This document shows positions 23,831 through 35,699 of a stretch of 64,000 nucleotides of DNA, piece by piece. Source of the DNA: Lunularia cruciata. Lineage: Eukaryota; Streptophyta; Marchantiopsida; Lunulariales; Lunulariaceae. The DNA lies in assembly GCA_948567375.1 (NCBI GenBank), contig OX419755.1, positions 15,133,001 to 15,197,000 of the forward strand, read 5' to 3'. Positions within the stretch are counted from its first letter, which is position 1; the number at the start of each line of letters is the position of its first letter. The translations under genes were made by a program, and so were the position numbers. Under the pieces are notes generated by a model. The model had not been told where the DNA came from and searched no databases. It was given only the letters and a program-made list of their open reading frames with translations.

Positions 23831-24929
23831 CCTAATAGAAGTAATGCTAGTGGATAGAAATTTCTTTTTAGGATTAGGTTAACTAGTATGAAAGGGAGCT
23901 CATGCCACTTACTGGAGGTTTGTTCTCCCTATTTTGTAGCTACTACTCCTTATGAATCCCCTGTCGTCCATCTCTTGTAATTCAAGAATGAGAGATTGGG
24001 TTCCTATCCTATTCTTTGAGGAGAAACCTATTGGTTTAAGTCTAATGCTAGTAAGTCAATTGAGGAGCTTGGATACTCATAGGATCCATGTGTTGAAGCT
24101 TTGCTAATTGTGATTGTAAGAGTTGATTGATGTGATTTTTTGCTAGGTGAACAAAGCAATGACTATTATAAAGAAAACCCATTCCAATTGTTATGATGGC
24201 CCACACACTATTTTTTTGGATACCAAAAAACAAAAATACTATCCAACAAGGCCTTATGATTTTCTGATAGAATCTGGGCCAACACAAGGGACCATCAAAA
24301 CAATAAAACACAGTAATCAAATAAGTAAAGGTGAGATTGAATGTTGAGTCCCATCTTCAACCTATGAATGTGTATTATGTGTAGTGGTGCTCCTCGTTGT
24401 GCCAATGGCATTCTTGTTTATGTCATAGAGTGTTGTAGTACTGCCTATAACATTTCACTACTTACCCGGAGGGTGACAACCAAGGAAGCCAAAGGACTCA
24501 CAATGAGACAAACCTACAAGTCATTTGTTGGGTAAAGTGTCCAAAGGTAAACCCTATCTTATAGTCAAGCTAGGAATGCTGTGGGACCTCTACCTATAGA
24601 CAATTACATGAACTCTCCTTGTAGATTGCTACGGGATCTTTTGCTTGGAGACCATTTTGAGAACCTTTGCACATAGTGCCATAGACAATCACATGAACTC
24701 TACTTGCAGATTGCTACTGGATCTTTTGCTTGCAGACTATTCTGAGAACCTCTGCCCATAGTGCATGACGGGATAGACTTGTCCTTTCTTTGTCCCATAG
24801 AATCCCACACCCTGAATTACAAGATTGGACTAACCTACCAACACTACAACTTTGCTATTTATAACTATTGCATGTAAAATATTGCTGACTTATTCCAAAT
24901 GGTTATATTACCTAATCTTGTAGGATCCA
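23831..24929. other. Anonymous DNA with an 85-bp tandem duplication
   Basis: No gene recognised. At 24596-24765 an 85-bp unit is repeated twice: ATAGACAAT(T/C)ACATGAACTC at 24596 and 24681, each ending with GAACCT(T/C)TGC(A/C)CATAGTGC. The remainder shows nothing interpretable. Confidence 0.55.
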
Positions 24930-27610
24930 ACCTCAGCATATCAACAAGAGAACTAAGGTTCTAATTATAAGAAGACTAACCACCCATTAAGTCCATTTTT
25001 TGAGCTTGGCTTTCAAAGCTTGTGGTCCAACTATTTTGGAGAAAATAGTGGTTTAATATAAGTCAAAAATTGGGGCTAGGCTAAATTTAGTAAAGTGGAA
25101 AAAGGGAATTTTTAGGTGAAAATGGCAAAAAACCTCAAGATATAATGATAAATTGAAGATAAATTGGAAAGGGTGCAAAAATTAATGAGATCAAAAATGA
25201 TCTTTTCCTCCTTATATAGGCCTGCCACTTGGAGTTCTAATTTGCCTATTTTTAATCTCTAATCTTAAATTGTGGAATCTAATGGTTGATGTAATTTTAT
25301 CTTCAATCAAATTTATATAAGTGTAAGACAAGCCTCATATAAATATAAGTACAAGATCTATATGGATCTTGTGTTATAAGGTCCTTTTATTTCCTTTCAA
25401 TCTTCAATTTTACAAAATATTTTATCATTTTTTGAGATTTCCTTATTTAGGATATTCTTAAAAATAATTTGATATCTTTTGAGATCCTAAAGAGATATCC
25501 TCCAAAAACATTTAGGCCCAATATGCACAACTGATAGTCTATATGCATACACTCAATATGTACAATATGGAGATTTATACTCTAGGCTCAATATTTGTTG
25601 TCTCTACAATGTAGAGGCAAATCAAGATGTTGGAGGATTATCATAAAAGATAAGTCAAAAGCATGATATGCATAAGTGTGCAACAACTGTAATACCAAGA
25701 GCTAGCCATATGATCTAGATGTGAAATTTGGTTTGGTAACATCTAGAATGATGTTATACATGATGGTCAAAATAGATCAAATAGAAGTATCACCAAAAAA
25801 GTACTTCTACTAATAGAGCAGAAACCAAAATAGACTTGAGAACCTTAGAACCAATAGCTAGACATATGATTTAAATGTGAGAAGTGGTTTGGTAATATCT
25901 AAAAGGATGTTACACATGATGGACTAAATAGATCAGAAAGAGGTATCACCAAAAGGGGACTTCTACTAACAGAGTAGGAATCAAAATATGCCTGAAATCT
26001 TTGAAGGCAATTTTGGAGGCCTAAACGGATGAATTAGACCTTGAAAATGTGCGGATTCCCCCCCCCACAAGTGGAGAAAAGGTTGGCCTTCCCTCCCCCT
26101 GCTTTGTCTTGTTGAGAGCTTTCCAACGATACCTTACTCATGTGATTCTGAGATTCCTACAGGAAGATTCCCTAAAAGATTCCCTCTGGTCAAAGCTTGT
26201 TTGACCAACCAGATAGGACCTAGACCAGACATGTCACCCATCCAAGTAAGTAATCCAAGGGTGGAGCTTGCTGACATGTCACCTATCTGTGTCCTTGATC
26301 CTAGGGTGGAGCTTCCTTGGAGGAGATCCTCTTTGTCTATATAATAAAGAGAAGGTGCTCCCTTGGGGCATCGATTGTTTTGAGTGTGCAATCTGTGTTT
26401 TCTCTCTTCTCTTGTCCTCGGAGTAGTACAACAACTAGCTAATCCAAGAAGCAAGTTGTCAAGCATCCATATGATAAAAACATTATACCTTTGGCTCAAC
26501 CAAATGTTGAGACTAAAATAAGAGTTTTACCTCCTCCATAGTTGAGACCTATGTTTCAACCTTTAGGAAAGATTATAAAACCTTCTTCATGCAAATGTTG
26601 TAGTAAGAGTGATTTTCAATCCTTGTAAGATGATATTTTACCCAAACCTATATCAACATATGCTTTGTCTTCTTCTCCATCACTATACCACAAAGTCCAA
26701 GGTCTTCAAAAAACTTCTCTTAACATACCTTCTGATTATTTTCAAGAAGTGGTATTTATTTCTATATTGTCTCCTACTCTCAAAATTTTATGAAACATTT
26801 CTTGTAATTTATTTAAAATTTATTTCATTTTTTAAAGATTTTCAATTCAAATCTTTGTCCTTAATATCAATTTGATCTTTATAATTCTATTCTCATTACT
26901 TGTATTTGGAAATAATTGAATCCTTAAATCCTTAGAAGGAAAAAGAGGGTTGGATGAATTCACCTTGTCTTTGGGAGAGAACTATGTTTGGGAGGGAGTC
27001 TTAGACCACTTATCCATCCTTAAAGATGGAGGAGGACTTGGAGTAAAAGACTTACATTTAGAATTTTTTCTTTAAGTCTTATAAGATAACAACAAGACAA
27101 AACTCACAAAATGAAAATATATACAATAAAATTTATAATCAATTCCAAAGTGATTTTTTCTCACAAAGTTACCCTATTGTCTTCCACCTTCACGCATTTA
27201 ATATACCTCCTATAGCAAATTTTTATGATTTTGAAATGAACATATATTCTCAAGGTTTCCTTCTAGCGCCACTCACTCATCCTTTTATTAGAAGAGAAGG
27301 GGTACACTCTTGAAGGTATAGAAAGACTCTTCTTTCTCTTGCATAAACTTAAATCCCCTCGGTCACAAAAGCTAAGGCTGGAAGTAAATCTCAATAGCCT
27401 CAAGTGTTAAATAATGACTCCTTGTATCAAAGTCTCAAGCCTTTATCTCTCTTTCACGAATATCCAAGATCTCTCACTTATCTTTGGACAAGGATTGAAA
27501 GTGAATAGGATTTATGATCTCTTTGAGATATATGAATACTATGCACATCCAAACTTAGAGCTCTTCTTCCTTACAAACTTTGAAATCCAAGATCTCTTTA
27601 AGGTAAAAAA
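24930..27610 (-). repeat. Y-family copy, split by a solo LTR
   Basis: Reverse-complement relative of 46000-47320 over 24960-26610 (e.g. AAGTCCATTTTTTGAGCTTG at 24990 against the 47280 region), and of 22760-23830 over 26585-27610. At about 27480-27610 it also overlaps the pairing with 13400-13525. The LTR at 25688-26430 interrupts it, and the 46300-46400 copy shows the uninterrupted order. It is a long non-coding repeat whose class is unresolved. No terminal repeats or enzyme domains were found. Confidence 0.6.
25688..26430 (+). mobile_element. Solo LTR with perfect TSD and internal duplication
   Basis: 743 bp, TGTAATACC...GTAGTACA, flanked on both sides by ACAAC (25683-25687 and 26431-26435). 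It lies in Y sequence; the related Y copy near 46300-46400 lacks it. It is longer than its relatives because the U3 start is duplicated: the GATGTTA(T/C)ACATGATGG region occurs near 25750 and again near 25910, with AATAGCTAGACATATGATT at 25851 repeating the LTR start. A run of C (26048-26056) precedes the conserved TATATAATAAAGAGAAGGTG block, whose TATA-like sequence is the likely LTR promoter. Confidence 0.9.
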
Positions 27611-28620
27611 TAAAATAATTAATAAGGGAATGAATTTTACTGGATATAGTAAAACAAATGAGTTAACAGTAAAACTTGTATACAAGCTTTGAGCTCTACT
27701 TAGCTTCAAAATTTCAAAACTTAAAGTCTCTCAAAGGTCATAAGTGGAAAAAGAATTTACAAAGGACAAAATTTCTACCAAATAAACAATCAAGATATTT
27801 TTAGCAATTCATATTCCATATAATTTCATAGCTAGATAGGTATTAGATGAAGAAAAGTTTATCAAAATCATAATTGGATATTTGTGAAGGTCATATTTGT
27901 CACAAACTATCCACATACATACCATTCTAGTGCTACCAGAATCCTTGAGATTCTAGTTGCATATATATAGATGTGGCATCACTATAACCTATACAAAAGT
28001 TCATATTCATTTGTTAGCAAGAAAGAGTCTTGTATGTGATGTTAATATTGATAGAATCATGGATTCTCCACTAAAGGTATAAATTCTATTGGTTTGATAG
28101 CATAAATTTTTTTTTAAATGCCTATAGTCATAACATGAAGTCCATCACAATGAGCTTGTTATAAACTAACAATTCACTATCCATTCTACTATGTTTGAAT
28201 CTGGAGTACAACTACAAAAAAGGTTGAACAATTATAGTCCATTACCAGCGGGCCTCGTGTCAACTAACAAATCCTTGTAACTCAAGAGGCAATTGCCAAA
28301 ATGGTTCTATCGCTTGAATCTGGATTAAAAATACAAAATAGGTAGAATAATTTGAGCCCATCATCAGTGGGCCTCAAATAAACTAAGAAATCAGTGTAAC
28401 TCAAGAGACAATTGTCCAACATGGTTCCATCGCTTGAAAGTCTTCATTCTATTCAAAATAGAATGCCGAACATTTGAAAGGAAAACTCCATCCACAATAT
28501 TGAGACCCATCACCGCCAACCCTGATATGCTCTCTCTCTCTCTGATTTGGGAGGTAATTCATCGCATTGTCGAATCCTGGGAAACCTATTGCATGATTGG
28601 ACTAGATATTTTCCACTTCA
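27611..28620 (-). repeat. Y-family, right arm of inverted repeat
   Basis: Inverted partner of about 12540-13410. Collinear blocks include GAATCCTTGAGATTCTAGTTG (27949) with the 13070 region, CAATTTCTACC-type AAATTTCTACCAAATAAAC (27770) with the 13200 region, and GTACAACTACAAAAAAGG near 28205. A short CT tract sits at 28532-28543. The arm is interrupted at about 28640 by X-unit copy 4 and resumes at 29690. Confidence 0.65.
28196..28440. repeat. 119-bp tandem duplication in Y
   Basis: Two units starting at GAATCTGGA(G/T)TA near 28196 and 28315. Each carries a GGGCCTC(G/A) block, then AACTCAAGAG(G/A)CAATTG and ATGGTTC(T/C)ATCGCTTGAA. The left arm (about 12675-12800) has the unit once in clear form and a weaker second copy, so the duplication predates or has decayed in that arm. 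Confidence 0.75.
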
Positions 28621-28639
28621 CATCCCGAAGCCGATCCAT

Positions 28640-29690
28640 AACAGTAAAGACAACATCAAAATGCGACTTGGTCACGAGTCAAATACGAGTTACCTGTTAA
28701 CCTCCTCGATGTAGGATGTAGTAGTAGTGATGCTACTCTAGGAGGACGCTGAATCGACGATGCATGATAGCGTCGATGAAATATGAGCCGTGGATGGGAC
28801 CGATCCTTCCTGAGGCCGGCACTGTCAGGTAAGCATAAATATGACAATAGGTGGTTTGACACGGTCACAAGTAGGGCGCTGAAAATGCGCCAAAATTCAC
28901 GGTTGGAATCTAAGGTGTATAGTGTCCGAGTGCAGAAAGGTATCGACGGTGCTTGTTAGGGTAGAATTGTGAACATAAAATATGAGCCGTGGATGAGTCA
29001 TTTCCGACATAAATCTGACACGGTTTGACCCCGGTTAAAGGTAACGCGCCAGCACTCCGGTATGGAAACCAAGGGGTGTAGTGAATGTACCTTAGTGCGG
29101 AAATGGATCGGCGACGCTTGATACGGTCGAATTGCCCAACGTGAAATAGAAGCCGTGGATGGGACTGTACGTTTCTGACATGAATTAGACACATTACTGG
29201 TCTGGCCGGTTTAAAGGTAATGCTCGGACAACGTCCCAAAATTCCGGAATGGAAACCAAGGCGTGTAGTGGATGTATCCCAGTGCGAAAACGAATCAACG
29301 CCGCATGATATGGTCGAATTGCCAAATGTCAAACATGAGCCGTGGATGGGACGGTGCCTTTCAGACAAGAATTTGACGAGTAAACCCTGTTACGGGACGA
29401 CCCAAATTCCGGAACGGGAACCAATGGGGTTTAGTCAATCTGCCTCAGTGAGAAAACGAAGTCAACATTGAGACATCCTTGGAAGCCCTCGTATGCAAGG
29501 TACTTCAGTCGGGGAAGAATTTGGAGAGACCAAACTGAGCGAAGGTGGACTGATCATTTGCGCAATCAATCTGCAATTTTGAAATCGTTCGACATCTTAT
29601 TGTTTGATACATGACTCAGAAGTCGGTTTTACGTGGGGAGCAATCGAGCTCCATGCATCCAATCGAGAACCATGCAAAACGTGTTACATG
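28640..29690 (+). repeat. X-unit copy 4: upstream array and leader only
   Basis: Opposite orientation to the other three copies. It begins with CAACATCAAAATGCGAC, the counterpart of GCATTTTTTGATGTTGTC near 18521. Four or five tandem units with AGCCGTGGATGGGAC follow (near 28788, 28988, 29149 and 29339). Then comes the leader (GGAGAGACCAAACTGAGCG, GACATCTTATTGTTTGATAC, CAGAAGTCGGTTTTACGTGG). It stops near 29665 at GCAATCGAGCTC, before the X coding region. It interrupts Y between two ~30-bp tandem motifs (GATATTTTCCACTTCACATC at 28606 and GAAATGTTCTACTTCACATG at 29700). Confidence 0.7.
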
Positions 29691-29914
29691 CTTTGTGCAG
29701 AAATGTTCTACTTCACATGCCAAAGCCAAATAAGGATGATGGTTTTGTTCCAAATTCCATATTCTATGCCATCTTCCTTCTCTTATTCCAGTAGCTCAGA
29801 ATATTATGTGGTTTCAATTTTCAAACCTATGGATTAAGTGAGGAAAATTAGTAATATTGTCATCTCAAATCAAATCCATAAAATGGCAGAGGTTCAATCA
29901 ATGTACCCCTAATA

Positions 29915-31640
29915 TGAGACCAGAGTGAATTGTTCTACAAGTGGATTTTTAGAATGCTTTTAATAGCTTCTCACATGCATTCATCTTTGGAGAATTGAGT
30001 GAGGTTGATAGTCCTTCGTAAGTCTTATTTCCTTTGATGTGGTTTTATGTTTCTTCTTCCTCTCTGTATTACCAACATGGTTTCTCATCAGAGTGAGTAA
30101 CCATTGTATAGTAGATTATTGGTACATAATTGGGAGACCTTCATTTTCATTGGCCTACTTTTAAGCTCTCTTTTGTACTAGTTTGGCCATGCGAAGTTAT
30201 GTCTTTCTCTCCTTAATAGATGATATATACATCATGGGGCTATAGATCAGGTTAGGTCTTGGACCAATTGATTATAGAACTTCATCTTGTATGCTTGAGT
30301 GTCATGGTCTCAAAGGGTCCACTTCATGTGTCCCTCTTATCTCTAACTTCCAAAAGGTTGTATAATATCTACAAATAGCCTACATATTTTTGTAGTACCA
30401 ATAGGATCCAAGAATTTTTTCACACTTATTAGATGTTCCCCTTGTAGAGCATATTCTTCATATGGATGACTTCCTCTACTTGGAGATCCATAGGTGATAT
30501 TTGGTATGCTATCCTTTAGTTTTTTTTGGGTTGATTGACTTGCCTAGTTCACACAACACCCTCTTTTATAACCTTTGAACTATGTTTGAGAAATTTTGAT
30601 AGGAGTATCAAAGAAATCTTTGATGATATTATTAGTCCAAGGAACTTTGAGTGTGTGATAAGGAATTGTGTATGTAATCAACCATCTCTACCAATTTTGT
30701 GCATAGGGGTAGGTCTATCATCAATGGAAAAGATTGCACCTGTAGTATTTTTAAGTAGTTAGGCATTCTTGGAACCTTTTATTTCCTCATGTTTTGTGGT
30801 TGCTAATAGACTATTCTTTGGAAATGTATGTGATCTAGGTAAAAGAGAGAACTTTTTGTCTCCGAAGTGCTATTATGACATATGAGAGATGGCTTCTCTC
30901 CACATGCACAAGATGACTTTCAATCCTATGCTTCCGGGCCTTATAATTAGATCAAAGGTTTATAGTCTTCCTTGATAGATCAAAATATTCAACAAACACT
31001 ACAACCTTTCTTAGGTGACTCATCCATTTGTTGTGCTACTAGAGCATATCTTCACTCTTGCTCTAGCAAATGAGTAGGCTCTTGGATCCTAGCTTGACCA
31101 TTCATTAGGGTATTTGGACTTTTACCAACTAATTTCTTTAAATTGATGGGTCTACTTAGGTTTGGTCCATCCATCTATATGTTCATTACTCACTAGTCAT
31201 TACTCTATGTATATATTGGGAATATGACTCCGTGCTCTTTTGGAGGACAAAGGATAGCAACCCATGATGCAATCAAAGGTATAGTATTGGCCATGGCATA
31301 CGAGAGTAGATACCTCACGTGGAGGGTGTGTTGGTATGCTTTACAAAAAACACCTATAGGGAAAACTTGTATTTGGTCAAAGACAATCATATGATAATAG
31401 AAGATGTTATGATTATAGATCTCATATATAATGCAGTTTGTGAAGAGTGTGATTACCTGTCCTCTTGGATGGGTGGCCAACTGAGCAACAATACCCAAGG
31501 TCTCCAAGGTAAAGATGTTTTTGCAAGTTCACTTCTTTGTTTGACTAACCTTAGGACTTATATAGCATGATAAATATGATATATGATATATTTATCAAGG
31601 CATGCAACTATCATAGAAAATATTAGTTTATTAGGGATAT
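29915..31640 (+). pseudogene. RLE-LINE copy D, mirror of copy C
   Basis: Plus-strand counterpart of 10640-12282, starting at the same internal point of RT motif A (about 29915). It continues through motif C near 30215, reading LIDDIYIM, and ends with the endonuclease-like region: GGQRIATHDAIKGIVLAMAYESR at about 31240-31310, then ENLYLVKDNHMIIEDVMI in the 31319-31570 open frame. The shared truncation point with copy C shows the two derive from one insertion copied as an inverted repeat, not from two insertions. It is degenerate. Confidence 0.65.
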
Positions 31641-31745
31641 TAGGATATTATGCCTTCTTTGTTCCTTGAGCCTTCAGGAGCTTAGGACTTATATAGAATA
31701 ATAAATATGATGTATGACATATTTATATAGGCATGCACCTATCCT
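31551..31745. repeat. 132-bp tandem duplication at LINE D 3' end
   Basis: TTAGGACTTATATAG occurs at 31551 and 31683, followed in both units by AATATGAT(A/G)TATGA(T/C)ATATTTAT and GGCATGCA(A/C)CTATC. The mirrored copy C has the sequence once (about 10690-10735), so the duplication happened in the right arm after the inversion event, or was lost on the left. Confidence 0.75.
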
Positions 31746-31899
31746 AGATATTAGGGTACCATTCTCACTTTAATACTTTCATATCTACTTTAGCTATCAT
31801 GTATTCATTGCAAAAGATAGTAGGGTTAGCAATCACCTTAGGTGATGCTTCTTCAAGAATTCCAATAATATATAGACCACAATATATCTAGTATATATA

Positions 31900-32883
31900 G
31901 CTCAGATATCTTAGATATTATAAGATGGATTTTTCCTTATCATACTATGGGAGTTTAGCTCCATCTTACCTTTATGTTTATCCTTGTAACCCTTGATAAA
32001 TTGTTCTCCATTAACAACATGACATCACTATGAGATAAACATCTTTGGTCAAATACTAACTATCTATTATCTCTTGTTATCTCTTTGAGTTGCTTGAAGA
32101 GAGCATAGTATTATGGGAGGAGAGAAGAGGGAACAAGAGAGGAAGAAAGGATACAAGGATATTCTAGAGTTTTAGAGAGCTCATCTACATACCTCACATG
32201 AGTGAATAGTCAATTCTGTTCATTTTTCAATTTTTGTTCCATTGGTACCTAGATTGAAGGCTATGGAGAATTGAGTAAAAAGTTATTAGTCATTTTAGGT
32301 TTTTTAGGATTTAGAGTTTTGTAAGGTTTAGAGTGACTACTTCACATTGAGTCCATAAATCTCCATTTCTAATCTCTTGGTATTCATGCTTGAGTTCCAT
32401 GGGAGTTTAGTTTGAAATTTTTGACCTAGAAATTCAAAGTTATGAGAGTTTATACTTTTTAGGGTTTAGAGAGATTGTATTTAGTCATGTGAGTTGGGAT
32501 ATGAGGGGTTGTGGTTTTGCAAGTATTGGGACATATGGAGAGGAGCTTGTGTGTTATGATAGTTATTCTTTGACTAGCCATTGCTACACTTCCCCATGTG
32601 GGGCCGCTTAGAGCAGCTCAGGATACACCATGCTTGATGTGTCATGAAAGCTTTACCTTACAGGGAGAAAAGATCCATGTGAGAAGGATGCATGAGGGCT
32701 ATGATTAGACCACTTGGGATGCTCGTATGAGATGAGCAACCACATCAACAACAATGACACTTGGGATTATGCATGCTTCCTTTATCCTTTTGTTGATCAT
32801 TCTAGGGATACCAATTGAGTCATTGGAGTGGTTAACATCTTAGGCGGGTTGTATTTTGGGTTATTTGAGACTAGTTTTCCATG
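31900..32883 (+). pseudogene. RLE-LINE copy D2, 5' UTR and C2H2 N-terminus
   Basis: Mirror of the 5' part of copy B. The leader (around 32200-32560: TGGTACCTAGATTGAAGG, GTTCCATGGGAGTTTAG) is shared with copies B and E. The N-terminal protein keeps an intact C2H2 finger at 32631-32693: C-L-M-C-H-E-S-F-T-L-Q-G-E-K-I-H-V-R-R-M-H, i.e. C-x2-C-x11-H-x4-H. WTTWDAR(M)R-like and FWVI*D*FSM-like decayed sequence follows. The copy is cut at 32883 by the LTR of the Ty3/gypsy element. Single N-terminal C2H2 fingers bind target DNA in R2-type LINEs; that role here is inferred. Confidence 0.65.
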
Positions 32884-33448
32884 TGTAATACCAAGAGCTA
32901 GCCATATGATCTAGATGTGAAATCTGGTTTGCTAACATCTAGAAGGATGTTACACATGATGGCCTAAACAGATCAGAACAAGGTATCACCAAAAGTGGAC
33001 TTTTACTAATAGAGTAGGAACCGAAATATGCCTGAAATCTTTGAAGGCAATTTTAGAGGCCTAAACGGATGAATTAGGTCTCAAAAATGTGCAAATTCCC
33101 TCCTCAATAGAGGAAAGGTTGGCCTTCCCTCCCCCTTGGTTTGTCTCATCGAGAGCTTTCTAACGGTACCTTACATGATTTTGAGACTCCTACAGGAAGA
33201 TTCTCTAAAAGATTCCCTCTAGTCAAAGCTTGTTTGACCAACCAAACAGGACCTAGACCGACATGTCACCCATCCAAGGGTGGAGCTTGCTGACATGTCA
33301 CCTATCTATGTGCCTAATCCTATGGTGGAGCTTCCTTGGAGTAGATCTTCTTTGTCTATATAATAAAGAGAAGGTGCTCCTTTGGAGCACCAAATGTTGA
33401 GTGTGTAAATTGTGTTTCTCTCTCTTCTCTTGTCCTTGGAGTATTACA
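32884..33448 (+). mobile_element. 5' LTR of Ty3/gypsy element (plus copy)
   Basis: 565 bp, TGTAATACC...GTATTACA, immediately followed by the primer binding site. It contains the family TATA-like block TCTATATAATAAAGAGAAGG (33355-33374). It inserted in LINE copy D2 after TTTTCCATG. No matching 3' LTR in the same orientation exists, because the element continues into an inverted copy of itself. Confidence 0.85.
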
Positions 33449-33449
33449 A

Positions 33450-33461
33450 TGATATCAGAGC
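33450..33461 (+). other. Primer binding site (initiator Met tRNA type)
   Basis: TGATATCAGAGC directly after the LTR differs by one base from TGGTATCAGAGC, the complement of the 3' end of plant initiator-Met tRNA used by most plant Ty3/gypsy and Ty1/copia elements. It marks where reverse transcription started when the element was active. Confidence 0.75.
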
Positions 33462-34095
33462 GAGTGTCTTAGTCCAAGAGAGTGGATCACCCCTCTAGGA
33501 AGAGCACAAACTACTGAAATAAAGTAATTTGAGGTGGAGAACATAGAGTAGTTCCTAGACTTAGGAAGGACTTTAGAGAGCGGACGGGATGGATGCACTG
33601 GGAGGACAATTTCCCACACCTAGCTTTCCATCCCCAAATCCATTCCACACCAAGGTTATATAAATCCAGCATGAGCAAATGAGGGTATCACTAGTTTATC
33701 ACTTTGGCACAAAATTCATGGACAGGGTGATGAACTCACCAAACCTGGTGGTTCTACCTGTGGTGATATATTACAGAGAGTAGGATTTGACAACCTACAT
33801 TCTACTATGATGATATGGATTTGAATATCCCAAATCCTCTCCCTTTCAACACTCAAGTAGAAATCCGTTATGTAGTGAGACCAAAAGTGATGTTTAGAGA
33901 TTTTGTGGTTAGAAATTTTGGTGAGGAGTATTATCAACAAGTGATAGCTTCTAAGGTCCCAATGGTAGTTATTATAGTTTGTGCGCCTTCCAGAGTGATC
34001 ATATTGACTTTGTATTGATGTAGACATTAACAATTGAGTGTTGTAGGAACCATAGATCCGCAATTGCAAGAGTTGGTAAAAGTAATGCAAGGGAT

Positions 34096-35090
34096 GTTGA
34101 ATGAATTTTGAGAGATTAAGATGACCATGGACACATTACAAAGTCAAGTGCAGATCCTTAGGAACGATCAAGCCATGCAAGAAGAAGAGCCATCTCAAAA
34201 CCCAGTACTTGTGACTAAAGTACTTGGAGAGGCACCTATGCCTACGACCCCTATCAATGATGAAGCCACATTGCTACTCTGGATGAAGAAGACTTGCAAC
34301 ATTGAGCCTTACAAGGTGCAACATATGATGGGAGTAGTGGAAAATTGGATCTTGAGAATGAATTGATATTTCCGATTGTTCTCAATAGAGATCATGGACC
34401 ATGGTGCAGGTGTGTTTGCATGTGGGTACTTGACCGATAAAGCCCTCACATGATATGATGCTTGGGAATGATCCATGTTGCAAAGAAAAGGGAGGTCACG
34501 TGGACATCAATGCAAGAAGGATTGTTGAAGAATTTCCAATTGGTGGATTTTGTGCAGATGGCTTAAACCCGACTACGGGGATTGAGACAAAAGAACAGCG
34601 TACAAGAGTATGTGGAGGCATTTTTGGATCTACAAGTCATAATAACCTACATGAGTCTAGTAGAGACTCTCAATAATTTCAAACAAGGGTTAAAGGAGAG
34701 GATTTGCCAAGAAGTCATGGTGCAAAATCCTCGCACTATATTTGAAGCCATTGCTTGTGCATAGAGAATAGCAAGAGCATTGGGTGGAGGTGAAGGAGTA
34801 GTTCCACCTCAACATTATCGGGCAGAAATGTCACACATGGGTGGACCCTTACCGATGGAATTGGGCAACCTTTGATTTTGAGATCAAGGAGCACGACCGC
34901 TTCAAGAGGAGCGTGGATAGGTACAAGAATGAAGAGATGGAGTCCCACGAGGTGAAGGAACTCAAGGAGAAAAATGTTGTTGTTGTGATTGTGGCCGTAT
35001 TGAGCACATATCTACCAATTGTCACACTTGTTTCCCTAGAGGCCCTTGGCCTTCATACCAATAATCTTTGAACAACATAGAGAGGCGCAT
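34096..35090 (+). pseudogene. Ty3/gypsy gag (broken)
   Basis: Capsid-type region. 34121-34366 reads MTMDTLQSQVQILRNDQAMQ. A second open piece from 34582 contains SVQEYVEAFLDLQ, TLNNFKQGLKERICQEVM and PRTIFEAIACA, typical of gypsy gag. The nucleocapsid zinc knuckle is intact at 34981-35022 (C-x2-C-x4-H-x4-C, read C-C-D-C-G-R-I-E-H-I-S-T-N-C) in the same frame as the 34582 piece, but a stop at 34762 separates them. Several frameshifts and stops; the protein cannot be made whole. Confidence 0.7.
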
Positions 35091-35129
35091 TGAAGAAGAG
35101 GAGGTGGAAAACACTTCGGAAAACAAAGA

Positions 35130-35574
35130 TTGCTAGTAAATGTACCTCACGGCCTTATTGGCTCAATAAGGAAGAAGAGAAGCAAGAGAAGGAAGAAGAC
35201 TAATGTGCAAAGATCCCGAAAGGCAACCTCACAATTGATTGTCGTGAATGGAGTCCTAGAAGGCAATCAAGTGAGAGTATTAATCGATCCGGGAGCAACA
35301 AAGAATTTCTTATCTCGCTCTATTGCAATAAGATTGGGAATGGATCTGAAGAGAGATGGGAGTAAAGAAGTAGAATTGCCTAATAGGCAAACAGAGAGGA
35401 TTGAATTATTACCTAGATGGGTCACACTCTCTATAGGAGAATATCAAGAGGCAATTGAGTGGCGAGTGATACAATTAGCTCGTTATGATGTAATCTTAGG
35501 CATGCCATGGATGGAGCATTACAACCCTATGGTAGATTGGAGGAAGAAAGTAGTGAGAACCCACCAATGGTCAA
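35130..35574 (+). pseudogene. Ty3/gypsy protease domain
   Basis: The retropepsin-like domain is open over 35130-35574. The active-site region reads LIDPGATKNFLS (D at residue 53 of this frame); the usual D-S-G/D-T-G is changed to D-P-G. The flap-distal R-Y-D-V-I-L-G-M-P-W motif is present. The frame continues to a stop at 35651, into a different frame from the RT. Everything from here back to the LTR is repeated in reverse at 36077-39041. Confidence 0.75.
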
Positions 35575-35699
35575 TCATTGGGGTTAAAGAAAAATCACCC
35601 AAGCAGGATCTATCTCTATATGTTTTTCATAGGGACGGCAACTGTTTGTAAGACCGATAGATGTTTCATGGATCTAATAAGAGAAGTCCATACTGCAAA

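Noticed and set aside
27414-27692. 92-codon plus-strand ORF as a gene
   Set aside because: The inverted partner at 22760-23000 has stops and frameshifts in the same frame; it is Y-family repeat DNA.
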